Origin: a virus
DNA length: 64,000 nucleotides
Strand: one strand, 5' to 3'
Virus record (IMG/VR): IMGVR_UViG_3300023184_000038
Location: 1-64,000 of that record
Shown: in pieces, positions 19,960-28,592 of the stretch
Position numbering within the stretch: position 1 is the first letter of the stretch
Layout of the letters: each line of letters begins with the position of its first letter
The notes under the pieces: generated by a model
The model's input: only the letters and a program-made list of their open reading frames with translations
Database searches by the model: none
What the model was told of the DNA's origin: nothing
Made by a program: the position numbers and the translations under genes

Positions 19960-20641
19960 TAACCCGATAAAATTTAGTTGTGAATTCTGTAAACGTGAAT
20001 TCATTAAAGAAAGTACCGTGTTAAAACATATATGCGAGTACAAACATCGGTGGTTAGAAAAAGATACACATTCTAATAGAATAGGATTTCAAGCATGGCT
20101 TCAATTTTATAAAAAGAATTCAACCAGTAAAAAAAATAAAACAATTGAAGAATTTATTAAAAGCGCATATTACATTGGATTTGCTAAATTTGGCACTTAT
20201 TGTATAAATGTTAATGTTATAAATGTAAGCAGATATGTAGATTGGTTATTAAATAGTCAAATTAAAATTGACAATTGGTGCTTAGATAGGATTTATTCAA
20301 CTTTTTTATGTGAATATATTAGAAAAGAAAATGCGTTAGATGCAATTGCTAGAAGTATTGAAACAACAATTAAAGAATCAGTTGATGATAGACTTCAAAG
20401 CCATGATTATATACGTTACGGGAATGTAAATAAGATTTGCTATGCTGTTACCACTGGTAAAATATCGCCATGGATGCTATATATGAGTGAAAGTGGAACT
20501 AAATTTTTATCTGATTTAAGTGAAGACCGAGTAAAAATGATTAGTGATTATATTAATATAGAACTATGGGCTATTAAGTTTAAACGTGAACCGGAAATTG
20601 TAACTCAAGTTAAGGAACTATTACGTGCAGGCGGGTATTAA
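19937..20641 (+). CDS. Zinc-finger protein of unknown role
   Basis: 234 aa. The N-terminus has CEFCKREFIKESTVLKHICEY followed by KHRW, a C2H2-type finger (C-x2-C-x12-H). The rest is helical and basic, without recognised domains. It overlaps the preceding gene by 23 bases, so translation is coupled. Confidence 0.7.
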   Translation: MKKTLVIDNPIKFSCEFCKREFIKESTVLKHICEYKHRWLEKDTHSNRIGFQAWLQFYKKNSTSKKNKTIEEFIKSAYYIGFAKFGTYCINVNVINVSRYVDWLLNSQIKIDNWCLDRIYSTFLCEYIRKENALDAIARSIETTIKESVDDRLQSHDYIRYGNVNKICYAVTTGKISPWMLYMSESGTKFLSDLSEDRVKMISDYINIELWAIKFKREPEIVTQVKELLRAGGY

Positions 20642-20822
20642 AGTTCGTATACCCTGGCGAATAAATGACAATATTCCACAGTGGAATGAAACTTGTGCTT
20701 GGGCTATTGAACAATTTGGGCTGCCCGGAACTAAATTTACAACACATCCTACAGAAGAATATATGGATTTTGTGTTTGTAGATGAAAAAGATGCTGTATA
20801 TTTTTCATTACGATGGTCATGA
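20625..20822 (+). CDS. LRWS-motif small protein 1
   Basis: 65 aa, GTG start inside the previous gene. It ends VFVDEKDAVYFSLRWS. Five adjacent genes share this ending, and each junction is a short overlap (GATGGTCATGA type). The N-terminal parts differ. The shared C-terminus looks like a beta-strand plus helix. No function is known to me. Confidence 0.65.
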   Translation: MQAGIKVRIPWRINDNIPQWNETCAWAIEQFGLPGTKFTTHPTEEYMDFVFVDEKDAVYFSLRWS

Positions 20823-21031
20823 GTTCACAACTTAAAATATTTGGTACTGCTGATACTATTATTAGGCTTGCTAGGGAATTAACGATTGATGGTTTAATAA
20901 AAGACATTGATTTTAGTTTTTCATTTATACCGTATAAGTTTTTTGTTGTTGATGGGGAGATAAACTCACATGGAATTTTTATATTTACTGACAGTAAATA
21001 TGTGACATATTATGGTATTAAATGGAGTTGA
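20819..21031 (+). CDS. LRWS-motif small protein 2
   Basis: 70 aa from the ATG overlapping the previous stop (an ATG two codons earlier is also possible). It ends SKYVTYYGIKWS, the most diverged form of the motif. Confidence 0.62.
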   Translation: MSSQLKIFGTADTIIRLARELTIDGLIKDIDFSFSFIPYKFFVVDGEINSHGIFIFTDSKYVTYYGIKWS

Positions 21032-21291
21032 CTAGAACAGACTATGATAATTATAATTCTTCTATAACATGGGAAGAGAATAAGCCAGGTTGGCATACGC
21101 ATAGTATTACCCTAGTAGGTAATATATGGTATGCAAAATGTATAGAAATGATTAATTGGTTATATGATAATATAGATAAATGCGAACGACATACCAGATG
21201 GTATAGAGTGTATAGAGTTTCAGATGGGGAATTTAATGTTAAATTTAGATATGAGCGAGATTATATGTTTTTTGCGTTAAGGTGGTTATGA
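21022..21291 (+). CDS. LRWS-motif small protein 3
   Basis: 89 aa, ending YERDYMFFALRWL. Trp- and Tyr-rich (WEENKPGWHTHS). The only start available overlaps the previous gene by 10 bases. Confidence 0.65.
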   Translation: MELTRTDYDNYNSSITWEENKPGWHTHSITLVGNIWYAKCIEMINWLYDNIDKCERHTRWYRVYRVSDGEFNVKFRYERDYMFFALRWL

Positions 21292-21575
21292 TAAAGAAAC
21301 GTGCTATGGTCAAAGACAAATGGGGAGATGGTGACTGGGATATTAACGATAAAAGTCTTCAAACTGGTTATGCGGAACATCAACTAAAGTGGCCTTATTG
21401 GGTTGGACCGCGGCACTACTCTGAAGCAGCCAGGTTGGATATGAATGTTTGGATGATAGACACATTTGGCAGCGGTAATTGGGGTATACCTAATGTTCGA
21501 TGGGTAGGAAGTACAGGGAAGTACTGGTTCCGTGATGAATCAGATAGAACTTTTTTTATATTGAGATGGTCATGA
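21288..21575 (+). CDS. LRWS-motif small protein 4
   Basis: 95 aa from the ATGA overlap at 21288 (a GTG two codons earlier is an alternative). It ends DESDRTFFILRWS. The middle has KWGDGDWDIN and PYWVGPRHYSEA. Confidence 0.65.
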   Translation: MIKKRAMVKDKWGDGDWDINDKSLQTGYAEHQLKWPYWVGPRHYSEAARLDMNVWMIDTFGSGNWGIPNVRWVGSTGKYWFRDESDRTFFILRWS

Positions 21576-21751
21576 CAGTTACTTTACCCTACGATCCGTT
21601 ATGGACCCCTTTAGAATGGACCAAGAAATATTGCTCAAGTTATATTAGCAATGACATACACAAATATGGTAATTCATACGATAACACAAGAATTGATTAC
21701 TTTTTCAGTGATGAGAAGGATGCTATGTGGTTTATGTTGAGGTGGTCATGA
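21572..21751 (+). CDS. LRWS-motif small protein 5
   Basis: 59 aa, ending DEKDAMWFMLRWS. After it the same ATGA junction occurs once more (21748) but opens only 8 codons, probably the stump of a lost sixth copy. Confidence 0.65.
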   Translation: MTVTLPYDPLWTPLEWTKKYCSSYISNDIHKYGNSYDNTRIDYFFSDEKDAMWFMLRWS

Positions 21752-21786
21752 GCAATAGTATTGTATATACAAATTAAAGGATTATA

Positions 21787-22335
21787 ATGGCAAATGATGT
21801 GATGATTGATTTGGAAACACTGGACACAAGTCCATATTGTGTTATCTTAACGATTGGTGCAGTTAGATTTGATCCTAAAGGTAATGGGGTAGCAGAACGA
21901 TTAGAATTGCGTCCTACAATTGAAGAACAAATTGAAACACACAAAAGAATAATTGACGACAATACCATTGACTGGTGGGCTAAACAAAATCCGGCGGCCC
22001 TTGAAGAAGCAATGGGAGATAAGGGACGTATCTCATTTAATGAGGCTATGGAAATCCTTTATAAGTTTTGTTGGAATCGCAGGGCGGTGTGGTCTAACGG
22101 TGCAGCATTTGACGTTGTGGCTTGTGAAACCTCTTGGCAACAACTTGGAATGAGAATACCGTGGCCATTCTATACGGTACGAGATACTAGAACATTGTAT
22201 GAAGTTGCAGGAGTCAGTCTCAAAGATGGTGGTCACTCTACTACCCATAAAGCAGTAGAAGATGCCGAAAGACAAGCAATTGTTGTACAAAAAGCGTATA
22301 GTAAACTGATTAAAGCTGGAGTGATGCTACCGTGA
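21787..22335 (+). CDS. dexA: DexA-like 3'-5' exonuclease
   Basis: 182 aa after AAAGGATTATA. DEDD-family exonuclease motifs: MIDLETLD (Exo I), IDWWAKQNPAAL typical of T4 DexA, NGAAFDVV (Exo II), RDTRTLY, and HKAVEDAERQA (Exo III with catalytic His and Asp). T4 DexA (227 aa) is longer at the C-terminus. It would degrade single-stranded DNA or RNA 3' ends. Confidence 0.85.
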   Translation: MANDVMIDLETLDTSPYCVILTIGAVRFDPKGNGVAERLELRPTIEEQIETHKRIIDDNTIDWWAKQNPAALEEAMGDKGRISFNEAMEILYKFCWNRRAVWSNGAAFDVVACETSWQQLGMRIPWPFYTVRDTRTLYEVAGVSLKDGGHSTTHKAVEDAERQAIVVQKAYSKLIKAGVMLP

Positions 22336-22919
22336 GAATAGATAGTGATATTGACATTGATTTTGGTTCAAGAAATAAATTGCTTGAACTGATTAAGCAC
22401 ACTAGTGCAGCAATGCGTAATGTCAACCCTATTCGCAAACATGCGACTGGAGTTTATGTTACCACTATCCCGTATGACCCGGTACTTGATATCGCAAGTA
22501 TTGATTACACTGTAGCAGAAAAGCGTGGTTATTTTAAACTAGACTTACTAAATGTACATGTCTATGAGAATGTTAAGGACGAAAAACATCTTAATGAATT
22601 GATGGTTGAACCCGATTGGAGTAAACTTAAGGATAAATCTTTTGTTGAGAAGTTAATTCATTTGAACAATCAGTATTACAATTTAGTGAAGATGCTAGAA
22701 CCAATAAATAGTATCCCAAGATTAGCAATGTTTTTAGCAGTTATTCGTCCTGGTAAAAAGCATTTAATTGGATTGCCCTGGCAGGAAGTAGCAAAAACAG
22801 TATGGGATAAGGGAACAGATGGATATGTGTTCAAAAAAGCGCATGCCATTTCCTATTCTTGGCTTGTTGCTGTGCATATGAATCTATTATCTGAACAGGA
22901 ACACAAAGATACTAAATGA
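22332..22919 (+). CDS. Miniature DnaE-like (DNA polymerase III alpha) protein
   Basis: 195 aa, coupled to dexA by ATG overlap. Blocks run in the same order as in the 1100-aa DnaE: SDIDIDFGSR (residues 5-14, like PDFDVDF with two catalytic Asp), RKHATGVYV (like KHAGGVVI), GYFKLDLLNV (like GLVKFDFLGL with the third Asp), IRPGKK, then GYVFKKAHAISYSW (like YGFNKSHAAAYAL). The PHP domain, most of the fingers and the C-terminal domains are missing. All three catalytic aspartates appear kept. Polymerase activity is a hypothesis; an accessory or decoy role is equally possible. Confidence 0.6.
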   Translation: MRIDSDIDIDFGSRNKLLELIKHTSAAMRNVNPIRKHATGVYVTTIPYDPVLDIASIDYTVAEKRGYFKLDLLNVHVYENVKDEKHLNELMVEPDWSKLKDKSFVEKLIHLNNQYYNLVKMLEPINSIPRLAMFLAVIRPGKKHLIGLPWQEVAKTVWDKGTDGYVFKKAHAISYSWLVAVHMNLLSEQEHKDTK

Positions 22920-23300
22920 TTAAGGAATTCGTTTTACTAAAGTAATGCTACGGCGTTTACTTCGCCGTTTATGTAATTCAGTCATACTACATGTTGGGCC
23001 GTGAATTATGACCAAACTTTTGTTATTAAAAGTACGCAGATAGGGCTTAAAAATTGCCCATTCATTTTTTAAAAAAAGATTTATGGGTATAAGACGATTT
23101 GATTCCCACCACCAAATGTCTCCTAATACTAAGAATTTTTCTTTTAATACATTCTCAAGTATAGCACCATAATCGTATATTGTAGTTACAACATCATCTC
23201 TGTTTTGAACAATTCCAACATAATCCTGCATTGCATAAGAACAAACCGTTATAAACGGATGAGAATCGGTTAGTTTTTTGAAGAAATCGTTAGGTATCAT
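22920..23300 (-). CDS. Conserved hypothetical protein, leftward
   Basis: 126 aa on the minus strand, ending exactly where the DnaE-like gene ends. It contains TIYDYGAILENVLKEKFLVL, then DIWWWESNRLIPI and a basic tail HKRRSKRRSITLVKR. It is well formed and leftward between two rightward operons, with an actaaata late-like box upstream. No function is recognised. Confidence 0.68.
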   Translation of the reverse strand: MIPNDFFKKLTDSHPFITVCSYAMQDYVGIVQNRDDVVTTIYDYGAILENVLKEKFLVLGDIWWWESNRLIPINLFLKNEWAIFKPYLRTFNNKSLVIIHGPTCSMTELHKRRSKRRSITLVKRIP

Positions 23301-23354
23301 TTACATTGTTATTTAGTAATGGATAGCCAAACTTAATAAATTAATATATTGAAG

Positions 23355-23362
23355 ACTAAATA
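23355..23362 (+). promoter_or_regulatory. Possible late promoter box
   Basis: ACTAAATA, a weak variant, 20 bases before the GTG at 23383. Confidence 0.3.
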
Positions 23363-23382
23363 CATAATAGGAAATTACATTT

Positions 23383-24153
23383 GTGTATTCAACCCAAGTT
23401 TTCATTTATACTCAACGTCAAATCGTTGTATTATTGTCAGGATATTCGCCAAGGAGTTATATGCCTCAGTACGCTAAACCATTGACTCTACATAAGGGTG
23501 TGGACAATCAATTACAATTTCAGTTTTTAAATCAAGAACAAAAACCAGTGGACATCACAGGTAAATCAATTACTTGCAGAATTATTAATTATACCGGCGG
23601 AGAAATCTTATTACAAAAAGCACTTACTTTACAATTATCAGTCACAGGAATTGCAGCATTGTTCGTAAATTCGGCTGATTTAGAAAATATTGATGCTCAA
23701 CGATGCTATTATTCATTAGAAATTCCAGTAGGAGAGTTTGATTATCCAGTGTTTGTTGATCAAAATTCAGCGGCAAGAGGAGACTTAAATATTGTTAATT
23801 CAGTGCTACCCAATTTTATTCCTTCTCAAGCAGTAACCATTCCAACAGGACAACCATTCCCTAATTTAAATCCAAATTCTAACTCTAATTCTACTGCACA
23901 AACGTTTTATAGTAGTGTGGTTAATACTAACGATAATCCTATTTTAAGTTTACAAACCGAATATGCAGGATATTATGGAAATGTAATAATTGAGGGTTCT
24001 ACAATTGTAGATGGGGATTGGTATCCAATTACAACGGTTGCCTATTCTAATGTTACTGATACTAAAGGATATGTGGTTACCGGATTTCATCCCTATATAC
24101 GGATGCAGTTTGTAAGCAATGTTGGAGTTGTTTCAAATATATTAGCCAGATAA
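23383..24153 (+). CDS. Probable virion structural protein with BppU-like N-terminal domain
   Basis: 256 aa from GTG 23383; ATG 23461 after a perfect AAGGAG is an alternative start. The segment KPLTLHKGVDNQLQFQFLNQ and KPVDITGKSITCRI are typical of the immunoglobulin-like BppU/baseplate family. A Pro-Asn-Ser linker (NPNSNSNS) separates a second beta domain with NVIIEGSTIVDGDWYPI. A tail or baseplate protein is likely. It lies alone among replication genes. Confidence 0.6.
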   Translation: MYSTQVFIYTQRQIVVLLSGYSPRSYMPQYAKPLTLHKGVDNQLQFQFLNQEQKPVDITGKSITCRIINYTGGEILLQKALTLQLSVTGIAALFVNSADLENIDAQRCYYSLEIPVGEFDYPVFVDQNSAARGDLNIVNSVLPNFIPSQAVTIPTGQPFPNLNPNSNSNSTAQTFYSSVVNTNDNPILSLQTEYAGYYGNVIIEGSTIVDGDWYPITTVAYSNVTDTKGYVVTGFHPYIRMQFVSNVGVVSNILAR

Positions 24154-24154
24154 T

Positions 24155-24183
24155 TTGCTTTAGTGTTTCTATTGTGTTACAAT
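24155..24183 (+). promoter_or_regulatory. Promoter giving a leaderless primase mRNA
   Basis: TTGCTT-N17-TACAAT with TG upstream of the -10; ATG 24190 lies 6 bases downstream. Confidence 0.65.
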
Positions 24184-24189
24184 CAATAG

Positions 24190-25164
24190 ATGTTTGATAT
24201 CCTGTCTATATTACCTGGTAAAAAGAAACAAACAAGTTCGGGTTGGACTAGCTTTAACGCAATTTGCTGCACCCACTTTGGTCATAGACAAGACAAAAGA
24301 ATGCGCGGTGGCATCAAGTTTGATGGCAGTAACTGGTCTATACATTGCTTCAATTGCGGGTTCAAATGTAACTTTGTACTAGGTCGTTCAATCAGCGTTA
24401 AAACTCGCAATCTATTAGTTTGGTCTGGAATTGATGATCAACAAGTTAAACGTTGGAGTTTAGAAAGTCTACAACAAAAAGAATTGATAGACTTTACGCA
24501 GTCAAAAAAGCAAAAAATAAAAATTAAGTTTAATGAACACAAACTCCCTGATGGTGAACTTGTAGATAGTAATAACCCATTGCACAAAATATACGTGGAA
24601 TATCTGCAAAGTAGGAAGATAGATAGTAATAACTATCCTTTCTTAATTACTCCAAATGAAACAGGCAGGATGGGTAATAGGGTAATAGTACCCTATACAT
24701 ATAAGAATAAAATTGTAGGACATACAAGTAGATTCTTGGATAACAAAATTCCCAAGTATATCAATGAACAACAGCCGGGATATGTGTTTAACATTGATAT
24801 GCAGAAACCAGAATGGCAAGTATGTATAGTGACAGAGGGTATATTTGATGCATTAAGTATAGATGGGGTAGCACTAATGCATGATGACATTAATAGCGAC
24901 CAAGCATTGCTTCTTAGTACATTGAATAAACAACTTATATTAGTTCCGGACAGAGATAAAACAGGACTAGCATTGTGTGATAAAGCATTAGACTTGGGAT
25001 ATAGCGTAAGTTTACCTGACTGGGAAGTTGACGTAAAAGATGTTAATGATGCGGTTATCAAATACGGAAAGTTACCTACCCTATTAAGTATACTACAGTG
25101 TGCAACAAATAGTAAAATTAAAGTAGAAATGAGAAGGAAAAAAATTGGCAAAGCAAGAAACTAA
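24190..25164 (+). CDS. DNA primase (gp61-like)
   Basis: 324 aa. The N-terminal zinc-binding domain shows CCTHFGH and HCFNCGFKC. The TOPRIM core follows: EGIFDALS (about residues 217-224) and VPDRDKTG. The length is close to T4 gp61 (342 aa). It makes RNA primers at the fork together with the helicase encoded next, whose TTG start lies inside its last codons. Confidence 0.9.
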   Translation: MFDILSILPGKKKQTSSGWTSFNAICCTHFGHRQDKRMRGGIKFDGSNWSIHCFNCGFKCNFVLGRSISVKTRNLLVWSGIDDQQVKRWSLESLQQKELIDFTQSKKQKIKIKFNEHKLPDGELVDSNNPLHKIYVEYLQSRKIDSNNYPFLITPNETGRMGNRVIVPYTYKNKIVGHTSRFLDNKIPKYINEQQPGYVFNIDMQKPEWQVCIVTEGIFDALSIDGVALMHDDINSDQALLLSTLNKQLILVPDRDKTGLALCDKALDLGYSVSLPDWEVDVKDVNDAVIKYGKLPTLLSILQCATNSKIKVEMRRKKIGKARN

Positions 25165-26572
25165 CAAACAATTAGAATATACAACCGATGTTCAGAAATT
25201 ATTTCTGAGGATGATGATTACCAACGCGGAGTTGTATACCCGTGTTATGAATATCATGAATAGTGAGAACTTTGAACGTTCATTGCGCCCTGCGGCTGAG
25301 TTGTTTAAAACACATACAGACAAGTATAGAGTATTACCAGATTCAACACAAATCAAAGCGACAACTGGAATAGACATTGATCCTATTCCAGAATTGAATG
25401 ATGGGCATTATGAATGGTTTTTTGATGAATTTGAATCATTTACTAAACGACAAGAACTAGAACGGGCAATTCTTAAAGCAGCCGACTTGTTAGAAAAGGG
25501 TGAGTTTGAGCCAGTTGAGAAACTAATTAAAGATGCAGTACAAATTAGTTTACAAAAAGATATGGGTACAGATTATTTTGCTGACCCAGCCGGTCGTCTT
25601 AATAGGTATTTTAATAATGGGGGACAGGTCTCAACTGGTTGGCCACAAATGGATCGTATTCTGTATGGTGGAATGAGTAGGGGAGAATTAAATATTTTTG
25701 CAGGCGGATCAGGGTCAGGCAAAAGTTTAGTAATGATGAATCTTGCCTTAAATTGGTTACAAGCAGGATTAAGTGGAGTTTATATTACATTAGAATTAAG
25801 TGAAGAATTAACCAGTCTTAGGACTGATGCAATGATTACCAATACAGGTACTAAAGAAATTAGAAAAGATATTAGCAATACAGAACTTAAAGTTAAGATG
25901 ATGGCTAAAAAATCTGGAAAATATCAAGTTAAAGGATTGCCAGCACAAAGTAATGTTAATGATATTCGTGCTTTTTTAAAAGAGGTACAAATTCAAACAT
26001 CAATTAAAATTGATTTTGTAATGATTGATTACTTAGATTTAGTTATGCCAGTAAGTGTTAAGGTTAATCCAAATGATCAATTTATTAAAGACAAATATGT
26101 TACTGAAGAATTGAGAAATTTATCTAAAGAATTAAGAGTATTAATGGTTACTGCATCACAATTAAACCGAAGTGCAGTTGATGAACAAGAATTTGACCAT
26201 AGTCATATTGCAGGCGGTATCAGTAAGATTAACACAGCAGATAATGTGTTTGGTATTTTTACAAGTCGCAGTATGCGTGAGCGTGGGAAATATCAAATTC
26301 AATGTATGAAAAGTCGTAGTTCAACTGGAGTAGGGGCTAAAGTTGATTTAGAATATAATGTAGAAACTATGCGGATTACTGACCCGGATCCAGAAGCTGA
26401 CACAAGATATACAGCACAACCTAGTGCAATATCTATTATGGCTAAATTAAAGCCTACTAGTAGTTTTACGGATATATCGCAATTGGCAGAAATAGAACCG
26501 GTTAGAAAAATCGCAGTAAATGATCAGGGCTTAAAATTGCATGTATTGTTAAATAGTTTGAAAAAAGCATAA
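25145..26572 (+). CDS. Replicative DNA helicase (gp41/DnaB-like)
   Basis: 475 aa, identical in length to T4 gp41. TTG start after GAAGGA, coupled to the primase gene. The RecA-type core starts with WPQMDRILYGGMSRGELN, then Walker A GGSGSGKS (about residues 188-195), Walker B VMIDYLDL and the H3/H4 region TASQLNRSAVDEQ..GGISKINTAD. It is a hexameric 5'-3' helicase that associates with the primase into a primosome. Confidence 0.93.
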   Translation: MAKQETNKQLEYTTDVQKLFLRMMITNAELYTRVMNIMNSENFERSLRPAAELFKTHTDKYRVLPDSTQIKATTGIDIDPIPELNDGHYEWFFDEFESFTKRQELERAILKAADLLEKGEFEPVEKLIKDAVQISLQKDMGTDYFADPAGRLNRYFNNGGQVSTGWPQMDRILYGGMSRGELNIFAGGSGSGKSLVMMNLALNWLQAGLSGVYITLELSEELTSLRTDAMITNTGTKEIRKDISNTELKVKMMAKKSGKYQVKGLPAQSNVNDIRAFLKEVQIQTSIKIDFVMIDYLDLVMPVSVKVNPNDQFIKDKYVTEELRNLSKELRVLMVTASQLNRSAVDEQEFDHSHIAGGISKINTADNVFGIFTSRSMRERGKYQIQCMKSRSSTGVGAKVDLEYNVETMRITDPDPEADTRYTAQPSAISIMAKLKPTSSFTDISQLAEIEPVRKIAVNDQGLKLHVLLNSLKKA

Positions 26573-26575
26573 ATA
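26568..26575 (+). promoter_or_regulatory. T4-type late promoter box
   Basis: CATAAATA at the helicase stop, 7 bases before ATG 26583. Confidence 0.45.
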
Positions 26576-26582
26576 CAACATT

Positions 26583-26831
26583 ATGCAAAAACAAACTAAA
26601 AGTTTATTAGAAGAATTAGAAACTCTTAGTAACAACCGAGATACTAAATACATAATTGAAAGTCGCGGGCATAATATTATTACAAGTGCCATTAATTTAC
26701 TTGATCTTATTAGTAAACACTATAATACTGAGCAAGCGGCTTTATTAGAAAGAAAGTTGCTTAGTGCAATAAAAAGTAAAGATCAAACCAGATTTTCAAA
26801 GTCTTTAAGGAAAAACAATGGTACTAACTGA
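26583..26831 (+). CDS. Conserved hypothetical 82-aa helical protein
   Basis: MQKQTKSLLEELETL followed by ESRGHNIITSAINLLDLI and a basic end. It is helical throughout. No ribosome-binding site is evident; the start follows a late box closely. Similar short helical proteins occur in T4-like phages of aquatic bacteria, with no known function that I can name. It overlaps the next gene. Confidence 0.65.
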   Translation: MQKQTKSLLEELETLSNNRDTKYIIESRGHNIITSAINLLDLISKHYNTEQAALLERKLLSAIKSKDQTRFSKSLRKNNGTN

Positions 26832-28074
26832 CTCTATCATACTACTTAGAAATACTATAGATAGATTATCTATTAATGAGGCCTTAAATAAGGGTCATGC
26901 TCCGCATCCTGAAGATTATGTATATCTTGCCGGTTCTAGCGGAGCAACTGAAGCAATACAATCAGCTATCCAAACAATTAAAAATCCAAAAACAATTACC
27001 ATTAAATGGGATGGATATCCGGCATTAATATTTGGTAGAGGGACAGACGGTCAATTTTCTATTATGGACAAACATATGTTCAATAAGAAAGACGGAACAG
27101 GCCGTGCAGTGTATAGTCCAGAACAATTTGCACAATATGATGCTGCCCGCGGCGTTAATAGAAGTGATTTAGCAGTATTAATTAATCAAATATGGGCGGG
27201 ACTTGAAGAATCCTCAGCAAACGCAATTGGATACTATTGGGGAGATTTGTTATTTAGCAAACCATTAATAGAACAAAACGGGGTATATGTATTTAAAGCA
27301 AACCCTAATGGGATTACATATACAGTACAAGCTGATAGCAGTGTGGGTAAATTAATAAAGAATAAAACTGCCGGAATTGCAGTGCATCAATATATTCCGC
27401 CCGGAGCAATTACAACTGATGACGCATCTTCATTAGATGGTAAATTGGGTCAATTAAAAAATATATCAAATGTTGCTATTTTGCCAAGTGCCATGCCACA
27501 GGCCCCTAACTTAAAAATTGATTCTACCTTATTAGCAAACGCTCAGTCCGAAATTAAAAACCATGGTGCTGAACTTGATAGTTTATTAGCCAATGCGCCG
27601 GGAGCATCTTTTAAAGAAGGATTGATTGGGGTTTATTTTAATAAAAAAATTCGTGAAGGTAATTTAAATAATTTACTTAATGGATTTTATGATTATAGTT
27701 TTCGGGCTAAAGCGGCTAAAATTGCTAAAGAACAAACTGCTATTTTACAAAAAAAAGACCCCAATGCTGCCGCAGTGATTCCAGAGCAGCCTAATGATTT
27801 TATTGCTTCTAGACCAATGACCGCGCCTATGAAAAGCAAAGTAGAACAGCATTTAAATACGCATAAAGCTGGATTAATAGCATTGTTTAAAATATGGGTT
27901 TCTATATACAAGTTAAAAATGGATATTTGGAAAAAATTAGATGATTCTGCTAAGTCAAGTCCTGTACAGGGGCAACTTGATGATGGCACTGCTGGGCAAG
28001 AAGGATTTGTTGCCAACGGCTTTAAATATGTTAATAGAATGGGTTTTTCTAGGCAGAATTTTGCTGCACGATAG
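26818..28074 (+). CDS. KxDG nucleotidyltransferase-like protein (phage DUF6267-like)
   Basis: 418 aa. TITIKWDGYPALIFGR (about residues 59-74) fits motif I (KxDG) of ATP-grasp-independent ligases, RNA ligases and capping enzymes, where Lys is adenylated. YYWGDLLF and VYVFKANPNG may correspond to later nucleotide-binding strands, and QEGFVANGFKYVN near the C-terminus to motif IV/V (EGxV..). The rest resembles a protein family frequent in aquatic T4-like phages. The ligase assignment is an inference from these motifs. Confidence 0.6.
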   Translation: MVLTDSIILLRNTIDRLSINEALNKGHAPHPEDYVYLAGSSGATEAIQSAIQTIKNPKTITIKWDGYPALIFGRGTDGQFSIMDKHMFNKKDGTGRAVYSPEQFAQYDAARGVNRSDLAVLINQIWAGLEESSANAIGYYWGDLLFSKPLIEQNGVYVFKANPNGITYTVQADSSVGKLIKNKTAGIAVHQYIPPGAITTDDASSLDGKLGQLKNISNVAILPSAMPQAPNLKIDSTLLANAQSEIKNHGAELDSLLANAPGASFKEGLIGVYFNKKIREGNLNNLLNGFYDYSFRAKAAKIAKEQTAILQKKDPNAAAVIPEQPNDFIASRPMTAPMKSKVEQHLNTHKAGLIALFKIWVSIYKLKMDIWKKLDDSAKSSPVQGQLDDGTAGQEGFVANGFKYVNRMGFSRQNFAAR

Positions 28075-28101
28075 TCTAGATTGCTCTTTTTTTAGTCCGG
28101 T

Positions 28102-28109
28102 GATAAATA
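28102..28109 (+). promoter_or_regulatory. T4-type late promoter box
   Basis: GATAAATA, 45 bases before ATG 28155. Confidence 0.6.
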
Positions 28110-28154
28110 AGTATATGAATCTATATGATTCAAATAACTTAAAGGAATTTCAAA

Positions 28155-28529
28155 ATGGCACAATTTACACGCACAAATGGCGACTTCAAACAACTAATTA
28201 ACTATGATGCAACTTCATACACCAACACAGGTGTTAATACATCTACCTCTGCTGTTACTGTTCAACCTGCTGGTCCAGTACTAGAGTTTTTCACGTTTAC
28301 TGCAGCCGGCGCTTTAACCGATACTGAAGTTAGTAACTTTTTTCTAACTATTGAGCAATTAGCAACAGTAATGATGTATGAATATACCGATGCTAGCTCT
28401 GATACAATAGCAGTTGCTCTTTATCCAGTTGGCGCATGGACAACATCTGCGATTACTGCTGCAATGACAGCAGTTGGTGGTGGTTTAGCAAGCGGTGCTA
28501 CAACAGCCACAGCAACATTCACAAACTAA
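28155..28529 (+). CDS. Probable small virion protein
   Basis: 124 aa after AAAGGAATTT. Thr/Ser/Ala/Gly-rich with alternating hydrophobics (beta-rich), like small phage decoration or fibre-associated proteins. Late promoter and its own terminator make it a single-gene late unit. No family is recognised. Confidence 0.65.
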   Translation: MAQFTRTNGDFKQLINYDATSYTNTGVNTSTSAVTVQPAGPVLEFFTFTAAGALTDTEVSNFFLTIEQLATVMMYEYTDASSDTIAVALYPVGAWTTSAITAAMTAVGGGLASGATTATATFTN

Positions 28530-28548
28530 TCTAATTAGTTTAATAAAG

Positions 28549-28575
28549 AACTCGGAATTTATTCCGAGTTTTTTT
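28549..28575 (+). terminator. Rho-independent terminator
   Basis: AACTCGGAAT-tt-ATTCCGAGTT followed by T7. Confidence 0.9.
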
Positions 28576-28580
28576 ACCTC

Positions 28581-28588
28581 TATAAATA
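28581..28588 (+). promoter_or_regulatory. T4-type late promoter box, nearly leaderless gene
   Basis: A perfect TATAAATA only 4 bases before the GTG at 28593. Confidence 0.65.
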
Positions 28589-28592
28589 GTAA

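Noticed and set aside
22950-22968. ACGGCG/CGCCGT hairpin as a terminator between the convergent genes ending at 22919/22920.
   Set aside because: It lies inside the leftward coding sequence and is followed by only three T residues.
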